Below are positions 28,771-38,882 of a stretch of 64,000 nucleotides of DNA, piece by piece. Location: assembly GCA_008933615.1 (NCBI GenBank), contig WBUR01000001.1:1-64000 (forward strand), written 5' to 3'. The DNA is from a bacterium (lineage in GTDB: Bacteria > CLD3 > SB21). The translations under genes were made by a program, and so were the position numbers. The first letter of the stretch is position 1. Each line of letters starts with the position of its first letter. The notes under the pieces were generated by a model. That model saw nothing but the letters and a program-made list of their open reading frames with translations, had not been told where the DNA came from and ran no database searches.

Positions 28771-31700
28771 TTACGCTCTGTACATCGCAACCTGATCTTC
28801 CGTGATCAATACCTGCCGCGCCTTACCGCCGTCCTGCGCCGTTACGACTCCGGCCCGCTCTAACTGATCCACTATCCGTGCCGCCCGTGCATAGCCGATA
28901 CTGAGCCTACGCTGTAAAAGTGAGGCGGAGCCTTGGTTGTGTTTTACTACGATATCCAACGCTTCATTAAAAAGTGCGTCGTAAGCGCCGGCTTCAGATT
29001 CACCGTCTACATTTTCTCGCGGTTCTTCTTTCATGACAAAATCTTTTCTTGGAAATGGCGGCATCTTGCTGATATACTCCACGATCGATTCCGTTTCCCG
29101 CGTGGATGTAAAGGCATTTTGAATTCGAATAGGCATCGCACCTGGCGGGAGATACAACATGTCGCCCTTACCGAGCAGTAGTTCCGCCCCGCCCATATCG
29201 AGAATGGTTCGAGAGTCGATCTTGCTGCGCACCTGATAAGCGATTCGCGCCGGAAAATTAGCCTTGATCAATCCCGTGAGTACATCGACGGACGGGCGTT
29301 GTGTCGCTACGATCAGGTGAATGCCGACCGCGCGCGCCATTTGCGCCAAACGTGTGATCGACGTTTCCACTTCCCGCGGCGCCGTCATCATAAGATCGGC
29401 TAATTCGTCTATGATCGCCACGATATATTCCAGCTTGTAGTGGTGAGTCTTTCCATCGTCAGGCAGACTGCCATCATGCCAGCGCTTATTATAATCTTCG
29501 ATATTGCGAACATTTGCGTGAGCCAGTTTTTCGTAACGGTCCTCCATCTCCTCTACGAGCGCCTTTAGCATCAGTTTTGCATTTTCCGGTTTTGTAATCA
29601 CGTCTTCCATGATCTCGCCGCGCTGATTGCGCAAGCAGATCAGATGATGATCTTTCAAACGCCGGTATAGAGCCAGCTCAACTTTTTTCGGGTCAACCAT
29701 GACGAACTTCACATCCGAAGGATCAAATTGATACAGCAAACTGGTGATAAACGAATTGACGCCGACGCTTTTACCGGAACCCGTAGTACCTGCTATCAGA
29801 AGATGCGGCATCTTCGCAAGATCCTCGAAATGAATTTCACCGTCGATGGTCTTGCCGAGCGCCAACCCTAACTTGTATTTATGTTTTACGTTCTTAAAAT
29901 ATTTGTCTTCAAATAAACTACGGATCAATACCGGCGAGGCTTTCGGTTTTGGAATCTCAACTTGTATGGTTCCCTTGGAAGTGACCGGAACCATTCGCAC
30001 CGACTTTACTTTCATTGACAATGCCAACTCATCCTCCAAACCGGTGATCTTCGAAATTTTTAATCCGGTAGGTAATTCTAATTGATATATTGCAACCACC
30101 GGCCCGTTGTATTCGGTGGCAACTACTTTTGTGTCAATGCCGAATTCAGAAAGGGTCTTGATAATAAGATGAATTTTTTGATCCAACTCCTGAATTTGTT
30201 CTTCGGTTAACTTCTCAATTTCCTGCGTCGGTTCCAAAAGATCCAGCGACGGGTGACGGTAACGTTTTCGCGCCGCCTGATTCTCTTTATCAAAATCAAT
30301 CTCCGTATCAAATATTTGTTCCTTCGCAGATACAACTTTAGTTTTTTCAATCGGTTTTTCGTCATTGATTTCATTTACATCAGTGCTCTCTATTAATTCG
30401 TGCCGGAGCTCGAATTCCCCTGCTTCATCCGTAACCGGCTCTTGTTCTTCCGAAATTTCCTGATCGTCACGAGTCTCCTCTTTTTTGAAAGACAAGTCTG
30501 GTTGTTCTACCTGATCCGTATCCACTCTCAGATAATCGTCGCCATGTTCGGCATCAAATGCGTTTTTAGCAATGTCCTTAAAGTCTACATTAGATAAATC
30601 GACTGTCGGATTTTCCTCGGTTTTTTCTTTGAACTTTGCGGATTGTGCAGACTCCGTCGTACTTTCGATGCCTTCCATTTTTTTGGCTATTCTATCCGCC
30701 GCTTCCAGTTCTCTCACCTCTTGGGTATTGTCAAAATCAATCGACGGAATTACAAACTGTTTTTCGATGTGTCCCAGCGACTTGACGTCACGCATAAACT
30801 GGGTATCCATACCGGATTCAAAACCCGTAATGTCATCGTTCTTTTCGTTAGGCTTAACTTCAGTCTTTGTAATTTTCTGAATTTCTTTGGTGCCGGTCGT
30901 TTCATTAATGAATTTTGGTTTTGTGTTTTCGACAGGCACTTCCGGCTTCTTTTCCTCAACGACATTGGGTGTACTCTGGTCAGGAGGAACCGCGTCTTCG
31001 ACTTGATTTTCTTTCTTTAAATATTGCGGAATAAACGGCTTTTCTCCTTCTTGAATGAGGGCTTCCGACGCATTCCCGCTCAATGTTTCCCCATCCTGAA
31101 CGGCGAGCTTTTCAGTTTTTCGTTTTTCTTCTTCTAGTAATGCGCTCTGGCGATTTTTAAATTTGGAAATGGTTTCTGTCGTTTGGCGATAAGAAGTTAC
31201 AAAAATATATTTAATAGCCGGTATAAGATCTGCAATGCTGATGCGTGTAACCATGATCACCCAGACAAGCGATACCACAACCCATATTGCGATGGAGCCG
31301 AATTTATTTAACCAAATAAATAACTGTGTGGCGATCATCCCGCCTAAAAACCCGCTCGCACTCCAGCCCGCGCCGGGAACGTCGGTATAAGGCAAAGCTA
31401 ACCACGTCGACACGATAACCATCAGTGTGAGAATATAAAACGCAAACTGATTGACAAGAAAAATACTCCTGTGTGTAAATAGCAGCCATCCGCAAACGAA
31501 AAACAAAGTCGGCACCGCTATAAATGCATAACCGAACGTGTAATAAACAAGATAGTATGAAATATACGCACCAACGACGCCGAGAAAATTTGCAAGTTGG
31601 TTCGCCCGCCATAACTCCATAATACTCGCCGGATGTTCATTGGGTCGGTGTGAAACAATCGCAAGCAGCAAGAGAACGCAGAAGGTCATTAACAAAATAC

Positions 31701-31833
31701 CTACAATCTCTTCTTTGAGTTTCGTGCTCAAGTTGAGATTTAAACCTTTTTTTGGCGGTGGTTTTTGAGGAATCTTAGGCTTTGCGGTCCCGGACGTTCT
31801 TGTTTTCGGACTAGTTTTTTTCTTTGATTGCAT
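28771..31833 (-). CDS. ftsK: DNA translocase FtsK/SpoIIIE
   Basis: A 1020-aa membrane-anchored DNA pump that clears the chromosome from the division septum and activates dimer resolution. Four N-terminal membrane helices (about 35-200) are followed by a long charged linker (about 215-540). The motor has Walker A LLIAGTTGSGKSVGVNSF (about 680) and Walker B YIVAIIDELADLMM. A winged-helix gamma domain is at the C-terminus (SASLLQRRLSIGYARAARIV). ATG at 31833 is chosen because the upstream in-frame extension is only a short hydrophobic run. The linker is rich in Glu and Lys and low in Pro/Gln. Confidence 0.96.
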   Translation of the reverse strand: MQSKKKTSPKTRTSGTAKPKIPQKPPPKKGLNLNLSTKLKEEIVGILLMTFCVLLLLAIVSHRPNEHPASIMELWRANQLANFLGVVGAYISYYLVYYTFGYAFIAVPTLFFVCGWLLFTHRSIFLVNQFAFYILTLMVIVSTWLALPYTDVPGAGWSASGFLGGMIATQLFIWLNKFGSIAIWVVVSLVWVIMVTRISIADLIPAIKYIFVTSYRQTTETISKFKNRQSALLEEEKRKTEKLAVQDGETLSGNASEALIQEGEKPFIPQYLKKENQVEDAVPPDQSTPNVVEEKKPEVPVENTKPKFINETTGTKEIQKITKTEVKPNEKNDDITGFESGMDTQFMRDVKSLGHIEKQFVIPSIDFDNTQEVRELEAADRIAKKMEGIESTTESAQSAKFKEKTEENPTVDLSNVDFKDIAKNAFDAEHGDDYLRVDTDQVEQPDLSFKKEETRDDQEISEEQEPVTDEAGEFELRHELIESTDVNEINDEKPIEKTKVVSAKEQIFDTEIDFDKENQAARKRYRHPSLDLLEPTQEIEKLTEEQIQELDQKIHLIIKTLSEFGIDTKVVATEYNGPVVAIYQLELPTGLKISKITGLEDELALSMKVKSVRMVPVTSKGTIQVEIPKPKASPVLIRSLFEDKYFKNVKHKYKLGLALGKTIDGEIHFEDLAKMPHLLIAGTTGSGKSVGVNSFITSLLYQFDPSDVKFVMVDPKKVELALYRRLKDHHLICLRNQRGEIMEDVITKPENAKLMLKALVEEMEDRYEKLAHANVRNIEDYNKRWHDGSLPDDGKTHHYKLEYIVAIIDELADLMMTAPREVETSITRLAQMARAVGIHLIVATQRPSVDVLTGLIKANFPARIAYQVRSKIDSRTILDMGGAELLLGKGDMLYLPPGAMPIRIQNAFTSTRETESIVEYISKMPPFPRKDFVMKEEPRENVDGESEAGAYDALFNEALDIVVKHNQGSASLLQRRLSIGYARAARIVDQLERAGVVTAQDGGKARQVLITEDQVAMYRA

Positions 31834-31954
31834 ACAAAAAATCAGCAGAAAAAGATTGAAATTAAAATACGTATACACTGTCCGTGACGGCTGCTTTTTT
31901 TACCATCAGGTCGTGCTTAATAATCTTTTTAAACTTCGGCTCTTATTTTTTATT

Positions 31955-33064
31955 TTATTTACTCGGATTACCGTTGTAAAATGGAGTCGGAATAACTTTA
32001 GCTGTCAGGCTCCGTCCGCGCGCATTTACGGTTAATGTGGTTCCGATTTCGGAAAACCGTGTATCCACGTACGCCATTGCGATCGCTTTCTGAAGCGTCG
32101 GCGAAAAAGTTCCGCTGGTGATGATCCCAACTTTTTCCCCGTCCTTCATAACTTCGTACCCGTGGCGCGCCGGTATTTTCCCGTCAACCTCTAAGCCGAT
32201 CAACAAACGTGTTAGACCTTTTTCTTTGGCCTTCAGCATAACGTCGCGCCCGTTAAAGTCGCCTTTTTTTAATTTCGTGATCCAGCCTAGGCCTGCTTCC
32301 AGCGGGTGCGTAGTTTCGTCAATATCGTTTCCATATAAACAATATTTCATTTCCAAACGGAGCGTATCCCTTGCGCCTAATCCCGCAAGGCCGATATTAT
32401 ATTTTTCGCCGGCTTTCATCACTGCATTCCAAATCTTGTCGCCGTATTTCTCATCAAAATAAAGTTCATACCCTATTTCGCCGGTATACCCCGTTCGTGA
32501 AATCGTCATGGGTACGCCGTCCACTTCGCCTTCATCGAACCAATAGAATTTGATATTCGATAAATTGACGGATGTCAACTGCTGAAGAACGTTCTGCGCA
32601 TTGGGCCCTTGTATGGCGAGCAGCGCAATAGTATCGCTGACATTCTCTAACTTCACATTGGCAGGACAGTGCGATTTCAGCCAATTAAAATCCTTTTCTA
32701 AGTTTGCCGCATTCACGACCAGCATGAATTTATCTGCAAACCGATACACGATAAGGTCGTCTACAATACCGCCGTCGGGTTTACACATCGCGCTGTATTG
32801 CGCCTGATGCAAAGCCAGTTTAGAAACGTCATTGACGGTCATTTTCTGCAGAAATTCCATCGCGCCGCCGCCGCTGACATAAAATTCGCCCATGTGCGTC
32901 ACGTCAAAAACGCCGACGTTCGTTCGCACACGCTGATGCTCTACGATATCTCCGTCATAACGGATCGGCATATAGTACCCGGCAAATTCAGCCATCTTTG
33001 CGCCGGCCGCGACATGTTTGTCATAGAATGGCGTCTTTTTTATTGTTCCCGCTGAAGCTGACAA
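31955..33064 (-). CDS. gcvT: glycine cleavage system T protein (aminomethyltransferase)
   Basis: Transfers the methylene group from H-protein-bound aminomethyl-lipoate to tetrahydrofolate, releasing ammonia. The 369-aa protein has the usual length and motifs: FAGYYMPIRYDG, VGVFDVTHMGEF (about 50-62, with the Asp typical of the THF site), SRTGYTGEIGYELYF (about 190) and LGARDTLRLEMKYCLYGNDI. The start is TTG at 33064, supported by a strong AGGAG six nt upstream. gcvH and gcvP are not in the window. Confidence 0.96.
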   Translation of the reverse strand: MSASAGTIKKTPFYDKHVAAGAKMAEFAGYYMPIRYDGDIVEHQRVRTNVGVFDVTHMGEFYVSGGGAMEFLQKMTVNDVSKLALHQAQYSAMCKPDGGIVDDLIVYRFADKFMLVVNAANLEKDFNWLKSHCPANVKLENVSDTIALLAIQGPNAQNVLQQLTSVNLSNIKFYWFDEGEVDGVPMTISRTGYTGEIGYELYFDEKYGDKIWNAVMKAGEKYNIGLAGLGARDTLRLEMKYCLYGNDIDETTHPLEAGLGWITKLKKGDFNGRDVMLKAKEKGLTRLLIGLEVDGKIPARHGYEVMKDGEKVGIITSGTFSPTLQKAIAMAYVDTRFSEIGTTLTVNARGRSLTAKVIPTPFYNGNPSK

Positions 33065-33083
33065 GTTATTCTCCTGAAGTTAA

Positions 33084-33110
33084 ATCAAAAATTAAAAATC
33101 AAAGATCAAA
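33084..33110. repeat. left arm of AT-rich inverted repeat flanking the four-helix gene
   Basis: ATCAAAAATTAAAA (33084-33097) recurs inverted at 33504-33517, on the other side of the 123-aa gene. A second block, CAAAGATCAAA (33100-33110), also recurs inverted in the right arm, but in a different order. Could be an insertion scar or chance in AT-rich spacer. Confidence 0.4.
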
Positions 33111-33132
33111 GTTACATATAAAACATCAAAAC

Positions 33133-33504
33133 CTATTTTCGGTTTTTAAGTGTTAATATGCTTGACGCGAAAATATTTGAAAATTCGTTCAATTCGTTTA
33201 ATAGCCCTTCAACTTCTGTCAATGCAACCCGTTTTGAATCTTTCAATAAGGAAAGCCATAATTTGCTTTCGTTAGCTGACTTCAAAGAAGTATTAATATA
33301 ATTTATATAATCCTTTTTACTGCTTGCCGACTGTCCTTCCACATAATTACCGATAATACTTGTCCCGCTTCTCAACAATTGGTCACCTAATCTTCTGGAA
33401 ACATTATCGTTTGGTAATTTATCGATAAATTCAATCAACTTAAGCGTAAACGCGTACAAACGTTTCTTAAACTCATGTTTAAATTTTGATTTGTCATTTT
33501 GCAT
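33133..33504 (-). CDS. four-helix-bundle protein (23S rRNA intervening-sequence family)
   Basis: A 123-aa all-helical protein of the family first described from intervening sequences of 23S rRNA genes (TIGR02436-type). Recognisable parts are FKKRLYAFTLKLIEFIDKLP, then RRLGDQLLRSGTSIIGNYVE and KSANESKLWLSLL. Free-standing copies are scattered through many genomes and their function is unknown; nothing here resembles 23S rRNA around it. Inserted between gcvT and the aminotransferase and flanked by short AT-rich inverted repeats, which hints at mobility. Confidence 0.85.
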   Translation of the reverse strand: MQNDKSKFKHEFKKRLYAFTLKLIEFIDKLPNDNVSRRLGDQLLRSGTSIIGNYVEGQSASSKKDYINYINTSLKSANESKLWLSLLKDSKRVALTEVEGLLNELNEFSNIFASSILTLKNRK

Positions 33505-33523
33505 TTTAATTTTTGATCTTTGA
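33504..33523. repeat. right arm of AT-rich inverted repeat flanking the four-helix gene
   Basis: TTTTAATTTTTGAT (33504-33517) and the adjoining TTTGATCTTTG block are the reverse complement of the left arm at 33084-33110. The arm overlaps the start codon of the gene. Confidence 0.4.
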
Positions 33524-33537
33524 AATATAATGCAAAA

Positions 33538-34716
33538 TTACAACTTTTTCATCGCCTGATCGATCTTCTCAAGTGCCTTCGCGATGTTCTCAATCGAATT
33601 GGCGTATGATAATCGTAAATAACCTTGCCCGTATTCGCCAAAAGCCGTTCCGGATAACGCCGCAACGCCGGCTTCATTCAAAAGATAATCCGCTAATTTC
33701 TTCGACTCCATTCCCGTCTTTGTAATATTCGGAAATACATAGAAAGCACCCAGCGGTTTTTTACACGAAAAGCCTTTGATCTTGTTGAGTCCGTCAACGA
33801 TAAAATCGCGGCGCTTCTGAAATTCCGCCACCATTTTATCCACTTCGCTTTGCGATCCTTGCAAAGCTTCTACGCATGCCCGCTGAACGAAACTATTGGT
33901 ACACGAATTACTATTGGTCATAAGCTTCGCCACCATGGCTGCAAGGTCTTTATTCATCACGCCGTACCCTGCGCGCCAGCCGGTCATGGCATACGTTTTT
34001 GAAAACCCGTCGAGAATGATCGTACGTTCCTTCATGCCGGGCAGACTCGATATACTGAAATGCTCCGATCCGTACATGATGCGGCTGTATATTTCGTCCG
34101 ACATAACGTAACAGTTGTAATTTTTCACGATATCCGCAATGTCTTGAATGTCTTGTTGCGTAAAGACGCCGCCCGTAGGATTGGCGGGAGAATTGATAAT
34201 AATAAGCTTGGTCTTTGAATTGATCTTCGACTTCAACTCGTTTACGTCGATCGTAAAATTCTTCTCCTCGCTGATGCGTAGCGGTACGGCTTTGCCGCCA
34301 ACAAATTTGATCATCGATTCATAAATCGGAAATCCCGGGTTGGGATAAATCACCTCATCCCCTTCTTCGATTAATGCCAGAATAGGAAAGAAAATGATCG
34401 GTTTACCGCCGGGCGTGACTACCACCTCGTCAGGAACGACGTCAATTTTACGTGTTTTGGAAATATATTCAGCGATCGCTTTACGTAATTCAGGCAAGCC
34501 TGCCGCAGGCCCGTAATGTGTCCATCCGTCGTGAATAGCCTTGATTGCCGCTTCCGATATATTTGCTGGCGTATTAAAATCAGGTTCTCCGATCTCCAGA
34601 TGTACCACATCCCTGCCCTGCGCTTCCAACGCTTTTGCCCTGACCAGCACCTCAAACGCCGTTTCCGTACCGAGACGGCCCATCGATCTTGCCAGTGGAA
34701 CTTGAAATGAGGACAT
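33538..34716 (-). CDS. PLP-dependent aspartate aminotransferase-family enzyme
   Basis: A 392-aa fold-type I aminotransferase, class I/II. It shows HLEIGEPDFNTPANISEAAI (about 40-60), the PLP-contacting INSPANPTGGVF (about 170), MSDEIYSRI, and the Schiff-base Lys in DGFSKTYAMTGWRAGYGVM (about 235). The C-terminal substrate Arg is in YLRLSYANSIENI. The family includes AspC and related transaminases, so the exact amino acid is not certain. ATG at 34716 is chosen because AAAGGAG lies 8 nt upstream; an 8-codon longer reading lacks that. Confidence 0.93.
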   Translation of the reverse strand: MSSFQVPLARSMGRLGTETAFEVLVRAKALEAQGRDVVHLEIGEPDFNTPANISEAAIKAIHDGWTHYGPAAGLPELRKAIAEYISKTRKIDVVPDEVVVTPGGKPIIFFPILALIEEGDEVIYPNPGFPIYESMIKFVGGKAVPLRISEEKNFTIDVNELKSKINSKTKLIIINSPANPTGGVFTQQDIQDIADIVKNYNCYVMSDEIYSRIMYGSEHFSISSLPGMKERTIILDGFSKTYAMTGWRAGYGVMNKDLAAMVAKLMTNSNSCTNSFVQRACVEALQGSQSEVDKMVAEFQKRRDFIVDGLNKIKGFSCKKPLGAFYVFPNITKTGMESKKLADYLLNEAGVAALSGTAFGEYGQGYLRLSYANSIENIAKALEKIDQAMKKL

Positions 34717-34807
34717 GATATTTTCTCCTTTAAATTGCAATATGTTTCAGCATTAAAGTGTAGCTTTTTTTCATTTTAATTTCAAGTCAAAATAAGGATT
34801 TAGCTAA

Positions 34808-34838
34808 ATAAAAAAGGCCAGACAACCGCCTGGCCTTT
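34808..34838 (-). terminator. intrinsic terminator of the three-gene cassette
   Basis: A 9-bp perfect stem, AAAGGCCAG / CTGGCCTTT (34830-34838 and 34813-34821 read on the minus strand), is followed by a T run. It lies about 85 nt after the stop of the 175-aa gene, so it ends that transcript before the aminotransferase gene. Confidence 0.85.
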
Positions 34839-34922
34839 GATAAAGAATCGGTATTTTTTGGAGGAACTTAATTCTCAACTGCTAGAGTAGATCTCCGACT
34901 CCGCTATCTCATCATATAATGA

Positions 34923-35450
34923 CTAAATGTCAATATTACTTGGTAATCCTACTCGCATGAAAAATCTTGCAAAGGCCTGAGACAAATGCTCCCGGTAAGG
35001 AGGAAGTAAGCGAATCCTTTTTGGAATTTTGTACACATATTTTTTTAGATAATCAAAACTGACACCATAAACGTTTCTAAAATCAACTACTATGAAATCG
35101 CTCAGTCCACTTTGTTCATCTTTATTCAACAAATGATTACTCGGATAATGTCCTTGTTTTAGTGCTTTTTTTACGTTTTTTCTACCATCAGCATTTTGGT
35201 AATTTTCCGGCAGTTGACTTAAATATTCCGAAAGAGTCAAATATGGACATACCAATACAATTTCAATTTTATCGTTTTCCAAATCGCATGATTGAGATAC
35301 TACAATAGAATTAAAACGCTGAATTTCCACTTCTGGCATTGTGTCTAATTCCAAATTATCAGGCGGTTTAACTATTGGACATTCCGGAATGAGATCACCC
35401 TGAAAAATAACATTAGAACTATCAACTGTTTCATACCACGGATAGAGCAT
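34923..35450 (-). CDS. unknown protein with SQSCDLE motif, third gene of cassette
   Basis: A 175-aa soluble protein, function not recognised. The most striking segment is NSIVVSQSCDLENDKIEIVL followed by VCPYLTL; Ser-Gln-Ser-Cys-Asp on a beta-strand could be a catalytic or metal site. The N-terminus (MLYPWYETVDSSNVIFQGDL) and the C-terminal PYREHLSQAFARFFMRVGLP look conserved in character. There is no signal peptide or membrane helix. Its ATG overlaps the stop of the 115-aa gene by one base (TAATG), so the pair is translationally coupled. The DNA is more AT-rich than its neighbours, which suggests transfer. Confidence 0.75.
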   Translation of the reverse strand: MLYPWYETVDSSNVIFQGDLIPECPIVKPPDNLELDTMPEVEIQRFNSIVVSQSCDLENDKIEIVLVCPYLTLSEYLSQLPENYQNADGRKNVKKALKQGHYPSNHLLNKDEQSGLSDFIVVDFRNVYGVSFDYLKKYVYKIPKRIRLLPPYREHLSQAFARFFMRVGLPSNIDI

Positions 35451-35797
35451 TACATTAATACTTCATCAAAATAGATTTTCGGTACAACAGTCTTTACCGA
35501 TACTATTTTAACCTTAAACATGACCTTCTTTGATGGTATCGGTTTAGCTACGAAATCGAAATAATTTATATCTGAATCCCCTAACACTTCAAATGCTCTA
35601 GAAAAATTTGATTCACCTTGAGCAAGATCAAAGTTAGTGTGGCTCCCAAGAAAGTCGTCCAAGTTGATTACTAACCTAGAATTAGGATACGAAAATACAT
35701 TTTTTTCAAAAAAAGTATTTGTCAGGCCGGTCTTTTCAAGGAAACGATAAACAGCTGTTGGCTCTGTAAAATCTTGAGTTTTTTCCATAGGAACCAT
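35450..35797 (-). CDS. small unknown protein, second gene of cassette
   Basis: A 115-aa soluble protein with no recognised family. It is rich in Phe and Asp in the middle (INLDDFLGSHTNFDLAQGES) and has alternating hydrophobic beta-strand-like residues near the end (KKVMFKVKIVSVKTVVPKIY). The start at 35797 lies 4 nt after the preceding gene's stop and has AAGG upstream; a second ATG at 35788 is possible. Tightly packed between the TIGR04255-like gene and the 175-aa gene, so the three proteins probably work together. Confidence 0.7.
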   Translation of the reverse strand: MVPMEKTQDFTEPTAVYRFLEKTGLTNTFFEKNVFSYPNSRLVINLDDFLGSHTNFDLAQGESNFSRAFEVLGDSDINYFDFVAKPIPSKKVMFKVKIVSVKTVVPKIYFDEVLM

Positions 35798-35801
35798 AGA
35801 A

Positions 35802-36542
35802 TTAAACCTTTTTCAATTTAAAAGATTCGTATAAACCACCTTTAGTCATATCCTTAAATAACTGACTACAAAATTCGTGAGATTCTGCCAACCATTTCTT
35901 TATTTGATTTTTTTCAGGTTTGATTGGCTTACCAACCAAACTAGTCCTTATTACGATACCATCCTGACCGTCTTTATTGTTTCCACGATTAAATGATAAC
36001 GTTAAAGCACCATTTGATGTTTCATAGGACAGGCCGACATTTAAATTTGTACTGTGCAAAACGTTCTTGTAAAAATCTTGCTGAATGGAAATGTTTAGAT
36101 TATCTTTCAAGAATTGAAAAACTTCGTTTTTCTTAAAATCAAATTGCAAAAAATCAAAATATTGAAGAGTTAAAGTTACCGTCTGATCTAAATCCAATGG
36201 ATGAACTTGCATGAATTTGCTAATAACATCCATAACCCTGCTTTCATATTCATCCCAATTATATTTCTCATCAATTGTATTAACGGTTATTACCCCGGGA
36301 CCAACTTGAATTAACGGGTACGAATCCTTTTCAACCCTAAAACGATAAGCTGGATTATTTGCATAAACTTCAATTGGAACTTCGGCTGGAAACAATGCTT
36401 CACGATATTTATAATTTCCCTTTACAAGGGCAAACAAGTCCCCATGTAGATACTGATACCTTTCCAGATCTTTCTTATCTGATATTTTCCAACGAAGTTC
36501 AAATACAACCTCTATAAGAGGGGCATTAGGCAGTTTACTCAT
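35802..36542 (-). CDS. TIGR04255-family protein, first gene of cassette
   Basis: A 246-aa soluble protein. The N-terminal NAPLIEVVFELRW, the mid-protein PLIQVGPGVITVNTIDEKYN and the WDEYESRVMDVISKF helix match the sporadically distributed TIGR04255 family, whose function is unknown. It begins 39 nt after thiC, with no terminator hairpin seen between them, so it may be read from the thiC transcript. Its AT-rich composition differs from thiC and suggests acquisition. A defence or stress role would be a guess based only on patchy distribution. Confidence 0.8.
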   Translation of the reverse strand: MSKLPNAPLIEVVFELRWKISDKKDLERYQYLHGDLFALVKGNYKYREALFPAEVPIEVYANNPAYRFRVEKDSYPLIQVGPGVITVNTIDEKYNWDEYESRVMDVISKFMQVHPLDLDQTVTLTLQYFDFLQFDFKKNEVFQFLKDNLNISIQQDFYKNVLHSTNLNVGLSYETSNGALTLSFNRGNNKDGQDGIVIRTSLVGKPIKPEKNQIKKWLAESHEFCSQLFKDMTKGGLYESFKLKKV

Positions 36543-36581
36543 ATGACAATTATAGATTTTTTTTTGCTTAAAGTCAAAGAA

Positions 36582-38468
<1,887 letters not shown>

Positions 38469-38473
38469 CTAAT

Positions 38474-38584
38474 GAAATTCGAAATTTTGAATTATGAATT
38501 TTGAATTAATAGCCTATAAACAAAAAAGCCGCTTCTTTGCGGGAAACGGCAATTCAAAATTTCTAATTCAAAATTTAGAATTTC
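38474..38584. repeat. 34-nt inverted repeat enclosing the thiC leader terminator
   Basis: The arm at 38474-38507 and the reverse complement of the arm at 38551-38584 agree at 31 of 34 positions by direct alignment; both are AT-rich and built from AATTTTGAATT units. The 43-nt interior contains the terminator hairpin. In the thiC leader the arms could pair into a long stem around the terminator. Could be a MITE-like insertion or a functional part of the expression platform. Confidence 0.8.
38522..38550 (-). terminator. riboswitch-controlled terminator in the thiC leader
   Basis: On the minus strand, GCCGTTTC / GAAGCGGC (38550-38543 and 38535-38528; one G-T pair) forms an 8-bp stem, followed by TTTTTT. 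It lies between the TPP aptamer and the thiC ribosome-binding site, where premature termination on TPP binding is expected. Confidence 0.85.
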
Positions 38585-38590
38585 TATATG

Positions 38591-38672
38591 TCGTTTCCCT
38601 ACGCCGGTATGACCTCGTATCAGGTTCAAAGGGTATGTTCTCAGTACGCCTCAAGCGCACAACCCCTAACGA
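38591..38672 (-). ncRNA. TPP riboswitch (THI element) of thiC
   Basis: The conserved THI-box elements are read on the minus strand: GGGGT, then CTGAGAACATACCC, GAACCTGAT, and GGCGTAGGGAAAC. The P1 helix closes as TCGTT (38672-38668) with AACGA (38595-38591). TPP binding should favour the downstream terminator and shut off thiC and anything co-transcribed with it. Confidence 0.95.
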
Positions 38673-38704
38673 ATTCAGTATCATTTCCAATGAACATCCT
38701 ACGC

Positions 38705-38733
38705 AATATATTTGATTCACCATCAGCACGCAA
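38705..38733 (-). promoter_or_regulatory. sigma70-type promoter of the thiC riboswitch transcript
   Basis: TTGCGT (38733-38728), 17 nt, TATATT (38710-38705) on the minus strand. Transcription would start near 38698, about 25 nt before the aptamer. Spacing and -10 box match the smc promoter. Confidence 0.5.
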
Positions 38734-38734
38734 G

Positions 38735-38762
38735 CAAAAAAACGGGATATTTTTGACCCGTT
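38735..38762 (-). terminator. terminator-like hairpin just upstream of the thiC promoter
   Basis: AACGGG / CCCGTT stem (38762-38757 and 38746-38741 on the minus strand) with a 10-nt loop and a TTTTTTT run. No minus-strand gene precedes it within 600 nt, so what it terminates is unclear. Confidence 0.5.
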
Positions 38763-38882
38763 CGAGTGATTTTAGGGTCATTTTATAGAAATCGGGTAAC
38801 CATTTCAGAATATTTGCGTAGGGGATGACTTGACATCGAATTACTTTTTCGATCTTGGTAAATAATAAAACGGAGGAACTTG

